Assembly: GCA_008375315.1 (NCBI GenBank)
Contig: CP032507.1
Span: forward strand, 1 to 64,000
Reading direction: 5' to 3'
Length of the DNA: 64,000 nt
DNA from: Ectothiorhodospiraceae bacterium BW-2
Lineage (GTDB): Bacteria; Pseudomonadota; Gammaproteobacteria; Thiohalomonadales; Thiohalomonadaceae
Both the position numbers and the translations under genes were made by a program. The notes beneath the pieces are model-generated. The model did not search any database. It saw nothing but the letters and a program-made list of their open reading frames with translations, and had not been told where the DNA came from. Each line of letters opens with the position of its first letter. The first letter of the stretch is position 1. Shown one piece after another: positions 33,219 to 42,095 of the stretch.

Positions 33219-34975
33219 AGAGAATCGATCCCCCCGCCACGATGAGCCCCCTCTTTGCGACTATCTGGCAGGCGTTGGCCAGTGAGCGCAAGAGTCTTGC
33301 TATCGGTCTGTTGCTGGTCACGATAACGGTCACTTTTATGGTGGGGCTACCGCTCTACTACCGCTATCTGCTGGATGAGGCAGTGATTAAGTCAGATATG
33401 GCACTCCTTAGTACCATGTTAATCGGCTTAGCGATTGCCTATCTGGTGAATAGCGGTGCGGCGCTACTGCAAGCGAAGGTGTTTGCTAACCTGTCAGCCA
33501 AAATCAGTCGTCAGCTACGGCGACAGATGTTTATCACGCTACAAAGCCGCTGCGATACGGAGTGCGACAGTGCCGCTATGGCGAACCACTTTAGCGCTGA
33601 TCTGGCCGCTGTCGAGAAGTATTTGGCGCAACCGATACGGGTCATGCTGATTCACGCCTCGGTGCTACTGATGAGTGCTCTGCTGCTGTTTGTGATCGAG
33701 TGGCGTCTGGCGCTCTTTACCTACACGATTATTCCGATCATTATGGTAGCGATGAAGCTGCTCTCAAAACCGACCAATCGTTACGCCGATAAGAAGAAGG
33801 GCTGCGATGCTAAGATAGCCGCCTTCGTCTCCGAAGAGGTAAGAACGGCAACGATGCTGCACCTATTTGGCTTAAAACGGCAGCGACAGCAGCAGTTTCA
33901 GCAGCAGAGCGATAGCATGCATCAGTATGAGCAGCTAAGCGCCTTCTGGAGTGCTACTACCGGCGAGATCTCGATTATTTTGGTCAATTTAATTCAAATC
34001 GGTATCTTCGGTCTCGGCGCTTGGTTTGCTATCTCCGGCTATATTACCATCGGTATTTTGATCGCCTACGCCGGTTTAATGATTAATATCTCTAACGCCG
34101 GCATCACCCTCAGCCAGCTCGCCCCTCAGCTCTTTGACGCCGCCTCGGCTCACCAGCGCATTCGGCAGCTACTGCAAGCGCAGCTACCCCAATCGACTCA
34201 CAGCGGCGGCGGCAAGCGGCTAGATCAGATTGAGACGATAACGCTAACGCAGGTCGGGTTTGGCTACTTGCCACAACAGACGATCTTAAAACAGATTAAT
34301 CTCACCCTCCGGCAGGGGGAGCATGTCGCTATTGTCGGCTCAAGCGGCTCGGGCAAAAGTACACTGCTAAAGCTGATGATGGGACTAGAGTCGTGTCGTG
34401 AGGGTCAGATCTGCTACAATCAGATCCCGATAGAGCAGCTCGATCTGGCCACGCTGCACCAACGAATGGCGACGGTATTTCAACAGCCGCTGCTGCTAAA
34501 TACCACCCTTAGTGACAATATCCGTTGCGGTAAACTCGATGCCACCGAGCAACAGATAGAGCAGGCGGCAAGGGAGGCCGGTATAGCGGCCACTATTGAA
34601 CAGATGGCGCAGGGGTATCAGAGCGTGGTCGGTGAGAGCGGCGGTAGTCTCTCCGGCGGTCAGCAGCAGCGTATCGCTATCGCCCGAGCGTTAATTCGGC
34701 AGCCGCAAGTGCTCATTCTCGATGAGGCGACCTCGGCACTCGATGCCACGACCGAACAGGCTTTTATTGAGATGTTGCAGCAACATAGCCACAACCGAAC
34801 CGTGATTGCGGTCACCCATCGCCTCTCACTCGCCACAGCGATGGATCGTATTGTGGTGCTAGATCAGGGTGAGATCGTTGAAGATGGCTCACACAGCGAG
34901 CTTTTGCAACACAACGGTCTCTATGCCCTACTATGGCAGAAGCAGGCGGTTGCTCATAGTAGCGCCGACACTTAG
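33215..34975 (+). CDS. ABC exporter, fused permease-ATPase (MsbA-like)
   Basis: At 586 residues it is a typical half-transporter: six transmembrane helices over residues ~20-310 (LAIGLLLVTITVTFMVGLPL is TM1), then a nucleotide-binding domain with Walker A VGSSGSGKSTLLK near 380, signature LSGGQQQRIAIARAL, Walker B VLILDEATSALD and the H-loop VTHRLS. Such dimers flip lipids or export peptides and drugs. It overlaps the patatin gene by ATGA, so the two are translationally coupled. Given the Pfa cluster, a lipid flippase is my inference; no substrate signature is visible. No peptidase C39 domain is present. Confidence 0.88.
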   Translation: MKRIDPPATMSPLFATIWQALASERKSLAIGLLLVTITVTFMVGLPLYYRYLLDEAVIKSDMALLSTMLIGLAIAYLVNSGAALLQAKVFANLSAKISRQLRRQMFITLQSRCDTECDSAAMANHFSADLAAVEKYLAQPIRVMLIHASVLLMSALLLFVIEWRLALFTYTIIPIIMVAMKLLSKPTNRYADKKKGCDAKIAAFVSEEVRTATMLHLFGLKRQRQQQFQQQSDSMHQYEQLSAFWSATTGEISIILVNLIQIGIFGLGAWFAISGYITIGILIAYAGLMINISNAGITLSQLAPQLFDAASAHQRIRQLLQAQLPQSTHSGGGKRLDQIETITLTQVGFGYLPQQTILKQINLTLRQGEHVAIVGSSGSGKSTLLKLMMGLESCREGQICYNQIPIEQLDLATLHQRMATVFQQPLLLNTTLSDNIRCGKLDATEQQIEQAAREAGIAATIEQMAQGYQSVVGESGGSLSGGQQQRIAIARALIRQPQVLILDEATSALDATTEQAFIEMLQQHSHNRTVIAVTHRLSLATAMDRIVVLDQGEIVEDGSHSELLQHNGLYALLWQKQAVAHSSADT

Positions 34976-35004
34976 GCACTTTGCGTTTTACCCTAAAATA
35001 GCCG

Positions 35005-35811
35005 ATGGCCTCCCCCTCACTCAACCGGTTTAAGCACCATACCGTTATTATCACCGGCTCGGCTCACGGCATCGGTCGCGCCTGTATGCAGCGCTTTCGC
35101 CAAGAGGGGGCGACGGTAATCGGTATCGATAGCGATCACAACGCTAATCAGCAGTTAGTCGCACAACTTAACGGCTGCTATGACCATGAGCTCAAGATGG
35201 CGTTCGCTTTTGAGTGTGACCTCAGCGATGAGTCGGCGGTGGAGCATACCTTTGCCACTCTACTCTCCCGCTGGCCGACTATTAATACTCTTATCTGCTC
35301 CGCTGGGATCTACAGTGGTCAGCCACTACCGCAGGTCACTACGGCCGCTTGGCAACAGGTTCTCAATACCAATTTAAGTGCTCTTTTCTACTGCAATCGA
35401 GCCATTAGCCATACTCTACAGCAGCAGCGCTGCGGCTCCATTATTAATATCTCCTCCATGGCCGGGAAGAGTAGTTTTCCCGCTTCGGCGCAATACTCCG
35501 CCTCCAAAAGTGGCGTCATCGGCTTAACTCGCTCTGTGGCGCTCGATTTAGCCCCCTTTCACTGTACCGCGAATGCGATCTGCCCCGGTAATACCGATAC
35601 CCGTATGTTACGACAGGTGGCCGAAGTGGTCTCAGCAAGGCAGGGGATCACCCCCACCGCTTGGTTAGCACAGCGCCAACAAGAGTGCCCGATGGGACGC
35701 TTTGCCGACCCCGCCGAGATCGCCGGCGCTGCCGCTTTTCTCGCCTCGGAAGATGCCCGTTATCTTACCGGTCAGGCGATTGAGATCGATGGCGGAATGG
35801 TGTTGTGTTAG
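35005..35811 (+). CDS. SDR-family oxidoreductase
   Basis: The 268-residue protein has the classical SDR marks: cofactor motif TGSAHGIGRA near residue 18, the NAG-type loop replaced by CSAGIYSG, Ser in NISSMAGKS, and YSASKSG with catalytic Tyr/Lys near 170, ending in ARYLTGQAIEIDGGM. It resembles FabG-like 3-oxoacyl reductases or sugar/alcohol dehydrogenases; the substrate cannot be decided. It follows the ABC exporter by 29 bp in the same direction and may belong to the same lipid unit. No strong ribosome site is seen before the ATG. Confidence 0.85.
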   Translation: MASPSLNRFKHHTVIITGSAHGIGRACMQRFRQEGATVIGIDSDHNANQQLVAQLNGCYDHELKMAFAFECDLSDESAVEHTFATLLSRWPTINTLICSAGIYSGQPLPQVTTAAWQQVLNTNLSALFYCNRAISHTLQQQRCGSIINISSMAGKSSFPASAQYSASKSGVIGLTRSVALDLAPFHCTANAICPGNTDTRMLRQVAEVVSARQGITPTAWLAQRQQECPMGRFADPAEIAGAAAFLASEDARYLTGQAIEIDGGMVLC

Positions 35812-35955
35812 GGGTTAGTCGGAGAGAAACACTCACAATTATTGTGGATAAAGCTGGGGGGAACTTGCATTAAACATAAAATAAACATATAGTTAGCTGG
35901 AAAAATTTTTATTGGTCAAAAAATAACCAACAAAGTTAGATTGGCGTTAGAGCCC

Positions 35956-38394
35956 ATGGCTGAAATCATTGAATCGATAACCGGTATTGTCCATCGCGTG
36001 ACCTTCCATAGTCCAGACACCGGCTGGTCAGTACTCAAGGTACACCCCTTTCACGCCCCCGAAACTCAAGAGACGGTGACGGTACACCAGATGCAGGTCT
36101 TCGCCGGCGCTACCATGCAGTTTGAGGGTCACTGGATAACCCACCCGCAATATGGTCGCCAGTTTAAAGCCATTAAAGCAACCGAGAAGAAGCCCGCTTC
36201 GGCAGCCGCTTTAGAAAAATATCTTGGCTCGGGGTTAATTAAAGGCGTCGGCCCTATCACGGCAAAACGCATTGTGACACACTTTAAAGAGGAGACACTA
36301 CGGGTCTTTGATGAGCAGATAGAGCGCCTCACTGAAGTGCCCGGTATTGCACAGTTAAAGCTACAGTCGATTCGAAGTGCTTGGCTTGAACACTGCGCCA
36401 TTCGGAATGTGATGATGTTTCTGCAAGAGCATGGTATCAGTACTCTGTTTGCCGTGCGGATCTATCAATCTTATGGGGATGAGGCGATTGAACGAGTCTC
36501 TACAGATCCCTATGCTCTGGCCAGAGATTTTTATGGGATCGGCTTTTTTTCTGCCGATAAGGTCGCCTTAAGTCTCGGTTTAGCTAAAGATAGCGCTCAA
36601 AGGATTCAGGCGGCGATTCGTCACCTACTCTCCGCCTCAAGGGAGGAGGGCCACTGCTATCTCACCGAGCAGCAGCTCACGACCCAGCTCACCGAGCTGC
36701 TACGGCTCCCGTTTGCAGAGGGCGTTGGCCATTTTCTCTCCGAGATGGCAGACAATGATCAACTGCGTATGCGTCAGCTCTCTTTGGATAACCAGCAACA
36801 GAGCTGTTACTACAGTAAATCGCTCTATTACGATGAGCTGGCGGTTGCTAACCGTTTTCGCCAGCACAGAGAGCCTCTCTTGCTAGATGAGGCGAGAGTG
36901 GTACGCTGGATTGAGCGCTACTGCCAAACAAAGTCGATAGTGTTGAGTCGTGAACAGGCCGATGCGGTCAAAGGCATCGCCTGTCAACCTATCTCCATAC
37001 TAACCGGTGGCCCCGGGTGTGGCAAAACCACGACCACGCTGGTCATTGTCAGGCTGTTTGAGGCGATGCGGAAGCGAGTTCTCCTCGCTGCGCCGACCGG
37101 ACGGGCGGCACAACGGATGAGTGAGGTCATCGGACGGGAGGCAAAAACGATTCATCGGCTGTTAGGGTGGCAAAATGGGGCCTTTCAAAAGAGGGGCGAT
37201 ACCCCCCTTGAGTGTGATGTACTGATTGTGGATGAGTGCTCTATGCTCGATATCACTTTAACGGCGGCACTACTCCAAGCAACGCCTACCGAGAGTCAGC
37301 TCCTGCTTATTGGGGATGCCGATCAACTCCCTTCCGTCGGTGCGGGGAATGTGCTGCACGATCTAATTGAGTCGGCTACACTCCCCTGCTACCGCCTAAC
37401 CCAGATCTTTCGTCAGGCGGCGCAATCTCAGATTATTCAGGCCGCCCACCAGATCAATCAGGGCATCCTCCCTTCCATCGACTCCCCCTTTGCCAAGCCG
37501 CAGTTGTGGCAAAAGCAGTCAGACTGTCTCTTTATCGATAGCGAAGAGGCGACCCAAGAGCAGTTGCGGTTTATCCATCGAGTCCGTACCCAACTGCCAC
37601 AGCTACTTGAGAGTGACTCGCGCTTAGCGGCAGAGCAGCCGCCGATCCCCCTTGACGAAGAGCCGCCATTCACTATCCCAGACAAGTATGCCCATGTCGA
37701 TTTAGCGCAGTTAGCCAACAGTGAGCAGGAGATTGAGCAGTTAAAGCTGTTAATGAAACGGCTGCCTCCATACTCCTCCCTGCACTACAACCTATCAGCG
37801 ATCGATGTGGTGTTACGGTTATGGCTACAGTGGATCCCGAAATATTACCCGAATGAGGAGATTCAAATCCTCTCCCCGATGACACGCGGTTCGCTAGGGA
37901 CGGTAAATCTAAATCGATTGATGCAGCAACAGGCCAATCCACCCCAGGCAGGAAAGGCGCAATTAACCGTCGGTGATCGCATCTACCGCACAGGTGATCG
38001 GGTGATTCACCGCCGTAATAACTACGATCTGAATGTCTTTAATGGCGATATCGGCCATATTGTGGCGATTGATACCGCTCGCCTAACCTGTAGTGTCCGC
38101 TTTTTACCCGATAATCGTCTAGTCAACTATCAAAAAGAGCAGCTAGTCGAACTCGATTTAGCCTATGCCATTACGATCCACAAATCACAGGGCTCTGAGT
38201 TTGCGGTGGTGGTTATGCCGCTGTTAACACAGCACTTTAAGATGCTCTACCGCAACTTGATCTATACCGGTCTGACCCGCGCGAAGAGATTAGCGGTCAT
38301 TGTCGGCAGTCGTCGAGCGATGGCAATGGCGGTAAAACAGCAAGATAGTCGGCAGCGACAGACAGCCCTACAGCCACTACTACGACAAAAGTAG
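35956..38394 (+). CDS. recD2: RecD2-type ATP-dependent DNA helicase
   Basis: About 812 residues. The N-terminal OB-like region and helix-hairpin-helix (YLGSGLIKGVGPITAKRIV) typify RecD2, the RecBC-independent RecD form. Helicase motifs: I GGPGCGKTTTTL near 360, Ia LLAAPTGRAAQRM, II LIVDECSMLD, III LLIGDADQLPSVGAGN, IV LTQIFRQA, V AITIHKSQGSEF and VI YTGLTRAKRL. It is a 5'-3' SF1 helicase for repair and recombination. Between motifs IV and V is an insertion of ~100 residues rich in Gln/Glu. The ATG at 35956 (MAEIIESI) is preferred over the upstream in-frame TTG. It is unlinked in function to the lipid genes. Confidence 0.9.
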   Translation: MAEIIESITGIVHRVTFHSPDTGWSVLKVHPFHAPETQETVTVHQMQVFAGATMQFEGHWITHPQYGRQFKAIKATEKKPASAAALEKYLGSGLIKGVGPITAKRIVTHFKEETLRVFDEQIERLTEVPGIAQLKLQSIRSAWLEHCAIRNVMMFLQEHGISTLFAVRIYQSYGDEAIERVSTDPYALARDFYGIGFFSADKVALSLGLAKDSAQRIQAAIRHLLSASREEGHCYLTEQQLTTQLTELLRLPFAEGVGHFLSEMADNDQLRMRQLSLDNQQQSCYYSKSLYYDELAVANRFRQHREPLLLDEARVVRWIERYCQTKSIVLSREQADAVKGIACQPISILTGGPGCGKTTTTLVIVRLFEAMRKRVLLAAPTGRAAQRMSEVIGREAKTIHRLLGWQNGAFQKRGDTPLECDVLIVDECSMLDITLTAALLQATPTESQLLLIGDADQLPSVGAGNVLHDLIESATLPCYRLTQIFRQAAQSQIIQAAHQINQGILPSIDSPFAKPQLWQKQSDCLFIDSEEATQEQLRFIHRVRTQLPQLLESDSRLAAEQPPIPLDEEPPFTIPDKYAHVDLAQLANSEQEIEQLKLLMKRLPPYSSLHYNLSAIDVVLRLWLQWIPKYYPNEEIQILSPMTRGSLGTVNLNRLMQQQANPPQAGKAQLTVGDRIYRTGDRVIHRRNNYDLNVFNGDIGHIVAIDTARLTCSVRFLPDNRLVNYQKEQLVELDLAYAITIHKSQGSEFAVVVMPLLTQHFKMLYRNLIYTGLTRAKRLAVIVGSRRAMAMAVKQQDSRQRQTALQPLLRQK

Positions 38395-38535
38395 GTCTTA
38401 TGTGGCAGATAACTTAGCCCTAAGCCCTTCTTGAACAACTCGACCACTCGGGCAAATGGCGGTACAATAGCGATATCGCGCCACATTCGCTCGATACCCC
38501 CTCCCCCCTCACTTTAACGAGATACTGTTTCTAAA

Positions 38536-39861
38536 ATGCCATTTACTTCCTTAGGTCTTTGCAAACCGCTACTGCGTGCCATTGAAGAGAAGGGATATCA
38601 CACCCCTTCACCCATTCAGGCACAGGGGATCCCTGCTGTGCTTCAGGGCCACGATATTATGGCTGCGGCGCAAACCGGCACCGGTAAGACAGCTAGTTTT
38701 ACCTTGCCACTACTGCAACAACTAGCAGCAGGCCAAAACGCGGCCCCCTATCAAGTTCGTGCCTTAATACTCACCCCAACCCGCGAGCTCGCTGCCCAAG
38801 TCGCGGCGAGTGTTCAGGAGTACGGTAAATATCTGTCACTCAGCTCCAGTGTTGTCTTTGGCGGCGTAAAGATCAATCCCCAAATGGCACAACTGCGGCA
38901 GGGGGTGGATATTTTAATCGCCACACCAGGACGCCTACTCGATCTCTTTCAACAAAAGGCGGTCAAGTTTGAGTCGTTAGAGGTGCTGATTCTCGATGAA
39001 GCTGATCGAATGCTCGACATGGGGTTTATTCACGATATTAAAAAAATATTGGCGCTACTACCTAAAAAGCGACAAAACCTGCTCTTTTCGGCCACCTTCT
39101 CCGGCGAGATCCGCACCCTAGCTAAAGGGCTACTCAACCATCCTGTCGAAATCTCAGTCTCGCCTAATAACAGCGCGGCCAACACTGTTAAACAGCGGGT
39201 GTTCGAAGTGGATAAGAGCCATAAAACCGCCCTGCTAAGCCATCTGATAAGGGACAATCTGTGGCAACAGGTACTGGTCTTTACCCGAACTAAGCATGGG
39301 GCTAACCGGTTGGCTCAGCGGCTAGAGCGAGATAGTATCGGCGCGGTGGCGATCCACGGTAACAAAAGCCAAGGGGCGAGAACCCGAGCGCTAGCAGAGT
39401 TTAAGTCGGGCAAAGTTAGAGTGTTGGTGGCTACCGATATTGCGGCGCGAGGCATCGATATCATCGAACTGCCCCATGTGATCAATTTTGAACTACCCAA
39501 TGTTCCAGAGGATTATGTGCATCGTATCGGTAGGACAGGGCGTGCGGGCAGTGAGGGAGAGGCAATATCGTTAGTTAGCGCAGATGAGGTCAAACTGCTA
39601 TCTGCCATCGAAAAAGTGATTAAACAGACGCTAGTCCGCGAACAGGAACCGGGATTTGTGCCGATACACTCAGTGCCGCTGACAAAATTTGCCCCACCGA
39701 TTCCAAAACCAAAACCGGCACAGACAAAGTCGGTTCCTAAAAGCAGAGTGAGCACCATGGGAGGCAACCTTAAACAGCCGCCCGCTAAGCCCTCGCTAAG
39801 AAGAGGTAGAGATAGCAGTGCGCCGCCACAGCGACAACGCAATAAACCGATTCGACCATAA
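38536..39861 (+). CDS. rhlE: DEAD-box RNA helicase, RhlE-like
   Basis: The 441-residue protein has all SF2 DEAD motifs: Q motif [27 protein letters not shown], Ia [44 protein letters not shown] and [12 protein letters not shown]. The ~80-residue tail is basic and proline-rich ([14 protein letters not shown], then RQRNKPIRP), as in RhlE proteins involved in RNA remodelling and ribosome maturation. The ATG lies 141 bp after recD2 in an AT-rich spacer, probably with its own promoter. The downstream gene starts 4 bp after its stop. Confidence 0.92.
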   Translation: MPFTSLGLCKPLLRAIEEKGYHTPSPIQAQGIPAVLQGHDIMAAAQTGTGKTASFTLPLLQQLAAGQNAAPYQVRALILTPTRELAAQVAASVQEYGKYLSLSSSVVFGGVKINPQMAQLRQGVDILIATPGRLLDLFQQKAVKFESLEVLILDEADRMLDMGFIHDIKKILALLPKKRQNLLFSATFSGEIRTLAKGLLNHPVEISVSPNNSAANTVKQRVFEVDKSHKTALLSHLIRDNLWQQVLVFTRTKHGANRLAQRLERDSIGAVAIHGNKSQGARTRALAEFKSGKVRVLVATDIAARGIDIIELPHVINFELPNVPEDYVHRIGRTGRAGSEGEAISLVSADEVKLLSAIEKVIKQTLVREQEPGFVPIHSVPLTKFAPPIPKPKPAQTKSVPKSRVSTMGGNLKQPPAKPSLRRGRDSSAPPQRQRNKPIRP

Positions 39862-39865
39862 TTGA

Positions 39866-40410
39866 ATGACCACCTTGGTCACCGTTTTCCCCCCCGCTGA
39901 TATCGAAAAAATTAAGCGATTGATGAATCGCGCCCAGCTAACAGTTGCGGTGGCAGAGAGCCTTACCTGCGGTCAACTACAGCACCTTTTAGGCTCAGTC
40001 AGTGGGGCATCGAGCTATTTCGAGGGGGGATCACCGCCTACAGTTTACGGCAAAAGATCGCGCTATTAGGCTTAGAGGAGGAGTTAGTGCACCACAGTAG
40101 CGGCGTCTCAGCTAAGATTGCTATTGAGATGGCCAGCGCGGTGCTGCGCCAGTTTGATACCCATTTAGCTATCGCAACGACCGGTTATGCGGAGGCCGAT
40201 CCTGCCTCGGGGATCGCTGCACCTTTTGCCCACTTTGCAATCGTCTCTCGCGACCATAGAGAGGCTCCCCCCGCTCTCATTTGTCAAAAGAGGGTGATCG
40301 GTACAGCGTTAACCCGTACTCAGATGCACTCTTATGTCTGTTGCGCCGCACTCACCCAGTTAAGCCTCTATCTTAAGCTGCGCGTATTAAAGGAGCCGGT
40401 ACTCCATTGA
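39866..40410 (+). pseudogene. pncC: CinA C-terminal family amidohydrolase (PncC), frameshifted
   Basis: Segment 1 (39866-40069) has the family opening VAVAESLTCGQLQHLLG and SSYFEGG; segment 2 (40087-40410) continues with EELVHHSSGVSAKIAIEMA and the ATTGYAEADP block. One extra G in the G6 run at 40024-40029 gives EGGITAYSLRQKIALLG and a single ~180-residue protein. PncC hydrolyses nicotinamide mononucleotide to the acid form in NAD recycling. The break has the same form as those in the Pfa genes, so it may be a sequencing error and the gene functional. It follows rhlE by 4 bp. Confidence 0.8.
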
Positions 40411-40818
40411 GCGATGCTCAATACCAGCCTCCATAAAGCGCTCGCCATAGATCTGAAAGCCTAAGCGCTGGTAAAACGGCACAGCCTGCTGTTGCGCCCC
40501 TAAATAGACGCGCGGCAGGCCTCGTCGCCTAGCCTCCCCCATCAATAGCCACATCACCTCAGTACCCAATCCTAGCCGACGATAGTCAGCCAATACCGCC
40601 ACCCGACCAATATGGCCATCGGGCTGCACTCTACCCGTAGCAACATAGTGACCACTGTCGGTCTGAATTAGCGCATGTTTCGACATATCGTCCCTCCCAT
40701 CCAGCTCTAGCGCTAAGGGGACACCCTGCTCTTGGCAAAATACACTCTGCCGAATGGAGATAATATCGGCCCGATACGGCGCTGCAAACGAAATGAGCTC
40801 TCTTTTCATAATCGCCAT
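40387..40818 (-). CDS. GNAT-family N-acetyltransferase
   Basis: About 144 residues from MAIMKREL; an in-frame ATG at 40920 is too far upstream of the conserved fold. GNAT features: SVFCQEQGVPLALELDGRD near the N-terminus, ATGRVQPDGHIGRVAVL, and the acetyl-CoA loop YRRLGLGTEVM, followed by QQQAVPFYQRLGFQIYGERF. It resembles ElaA/YjcF-like acyltransferases of unknown substrate. It is convergent with pncC, overlapping its end by 24 bp. Confidence 0.88.
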   Translation of the reverse strand: MAIMKRELISFAAPYRADIISIRQSVFCQEQGVPLALELDGRDDMSKHALIQTDSGHYVATGRVQPDGHIGRVAVLADYRRLGLGTEVMWLLMGEARRRGLPRVYLGAQQQAVPFYQRLGFQIYGERFMEAGIEHRSMEYRLL

Positions 40819-40959
40819 GGTAGCACAGCCATGGCGTATCCTCCTATCGGGATCAACGGTAACCGAATTTTTGAGATGGACAGCTCCGAAAATCGCGTTA
40901 CAATGGGTGCTGTTTACCACTTTAATCTTTTAATCTCGTTATTAACTCCCTCGGAACCT

Positions 40960-41097
40960 AACTATCTAGTGAATTGTCTCCTCCTAACCGCTGCCATCTC
41001 TGTTGCTATCGGTGCATTGGGTGCTCATGGATTAAAAAAATATCCTCCCTATCACTATCGCTCAAGCTCGTATTCTATTTTTTTAATATTTATATGA
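40960..41097 (+). pseudogene. DUF423-like membrane protein fragment
   Basis: The translated piece LLLTAAISVAIGALGAHGLK matches the start of DUF423 (YgdD-like) membrane proteins, normally ~125 residues with four helices. Here the frame degrades right after the HGLKK motif (YPPYHYRSSSYSIFLIFI) and stops. It is probably a decayed remnant of the first helix. Confidence 0.5.
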
Positions 41098-41111
41098 ATT
41101 AGAGAAAAAAG

Positions 41112-41522
41112 ATGACTATTGACAAGCAAACCCAAAACATCCTTAGTGAGTTACAAAAACATCCAAAATCGACTAGAAACCAAGATGAGCGGCGCTATCA
41201 GCGTAATAGGTGGCGAACTAGCTGCTCGGCTAAACTTCAAATGATTGATGAAGCAAGCACAAAGGAACAAAATGTAGAGATTGTTACCTATGACATTTCT
41301 CAAGGCGGGTTTTCATTTATCTCTAAAGAAAACATTAAAATAGGAACCATTGTAACGGTTATCTTTGATATGTTAGAGACCAAGCCCGTCATTCGTTCAG
41401 AAGTAAGAAGTTCTGTTTTTATTCGTGACACACAGTATCGAATAGGCGTCTGTTTTATTGATATAGTGCGAAAACTACCAGAGGATAGTTATGATTTTAA
41501 TAGTACCATCTCTGTTCGTTAA
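41112..41522 (+). CDS. PilZ-domain protein
   Basis: At 136 residues it has the c-di-GMP-binding PilZ signature: the Arg-rich RRYQRNRWR near residue 33 (RxxxR) and YDISQGGFSFIS near residue 68 (DxSxxG), followed by beta-strands ending in YRIGVCFIDI. PilZ domains relay c-di-GMP levels to motility or surface polysaccharide systems. It stands alone, with AGAGAAAAAAG before the ATG, and has lower GC than its neighbours. Confidence 0.85.
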   Translation: MTIDKQTQNILSELQKHPKSTRNQDERRYQRNRWRTSCSAKLQMIDEASTKEQNVEIVTYDISQGGFSFISKENIKIGTIVTVIFDMLETKPVIRSEVRSSVFIRDTQYRIGVCFIDIVRKLPEDSYDFNSTISVR

Positions 41523-41531
41523 AAATACCTT

Positions 41532-41907
41532 ATGAATCGGTTCGATACCCTGTTTCTCTCCCACGGTGGCGGGCCGCTGCCCCTACTAGGCGATGCGGCC
41601 CATCAACCACTGGTTACTCGGCTCTCACAAATCGCTAGCGACTTAGCGCCACCCGATGCCATTCTACTCATGAGTGCCCACTAGGAGCAGAAGGTAGCGA
41701 CGGTGACCACCTCCACAGCACCACAACTCATCTACGACTATAGGGGATTCCCCCCCCCGAAACCTATCAGATCACCTACCCTTGCCCCGGCTCACCGCCG
41801 TTAGCGGCAGCGGTTGTCGAAACCCTCAAACGGAGCGCAATTGAAGCGAATCTCGATACCGACGGGGCCTCGATCATGGTGCTTTTGTACCGTTAAAGAT
41901 GCGGCAG
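41532..41907 (+). pseudogene. Class III extradiol dioxygenase (LigB/DODA-like) remnant
   Basis: Conserved pieces in order: TLFLSHGGGPLPLLGD, PPDAILLMSAH then an in-frame TAG (41681-41683, where the family has Trp before Glu), YDYRGFPPP, ETYQITYPCPGSPPLAAAV and DHGAFVPLKMR. Frame changes occur at the C9 run 41750-41758 and near 41870. Sequence similarity ends soon after the DHGAFVPLK motif, about half the usual ~260 residues. The stop, the two frameshifts and the truncation mark a dead gene. Confidence 0.75.
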
Positions 41908-41997
41908 TCGTAAAATCAGCCACGGTAGATACCCGCCCTAAATTCACATAAACTTCATCAAAACGATATTAAAATGACATCAAATAGAGTATAACCT

Positions 41998-42027
41998 CCT
42001 AAAGGTAATCGTCCTAAAGGTAATCGT
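41998..42027 (+). repeat. 15-bp perfect tandem duplication
   Basis: CCTAAAGGTAATCGT occurs twice back to back in the AT-rich spacer before the chemoreceptor gene. It may be replication slippage or a double binding site. Confidence 0.8.
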
Positions 42028-42095
42028 TAGTAGCAGAGCTTAGGATAGCGGCTCAATTAGTGACCATGAAAACAGCACTAGGGGGTAATTTTCTG

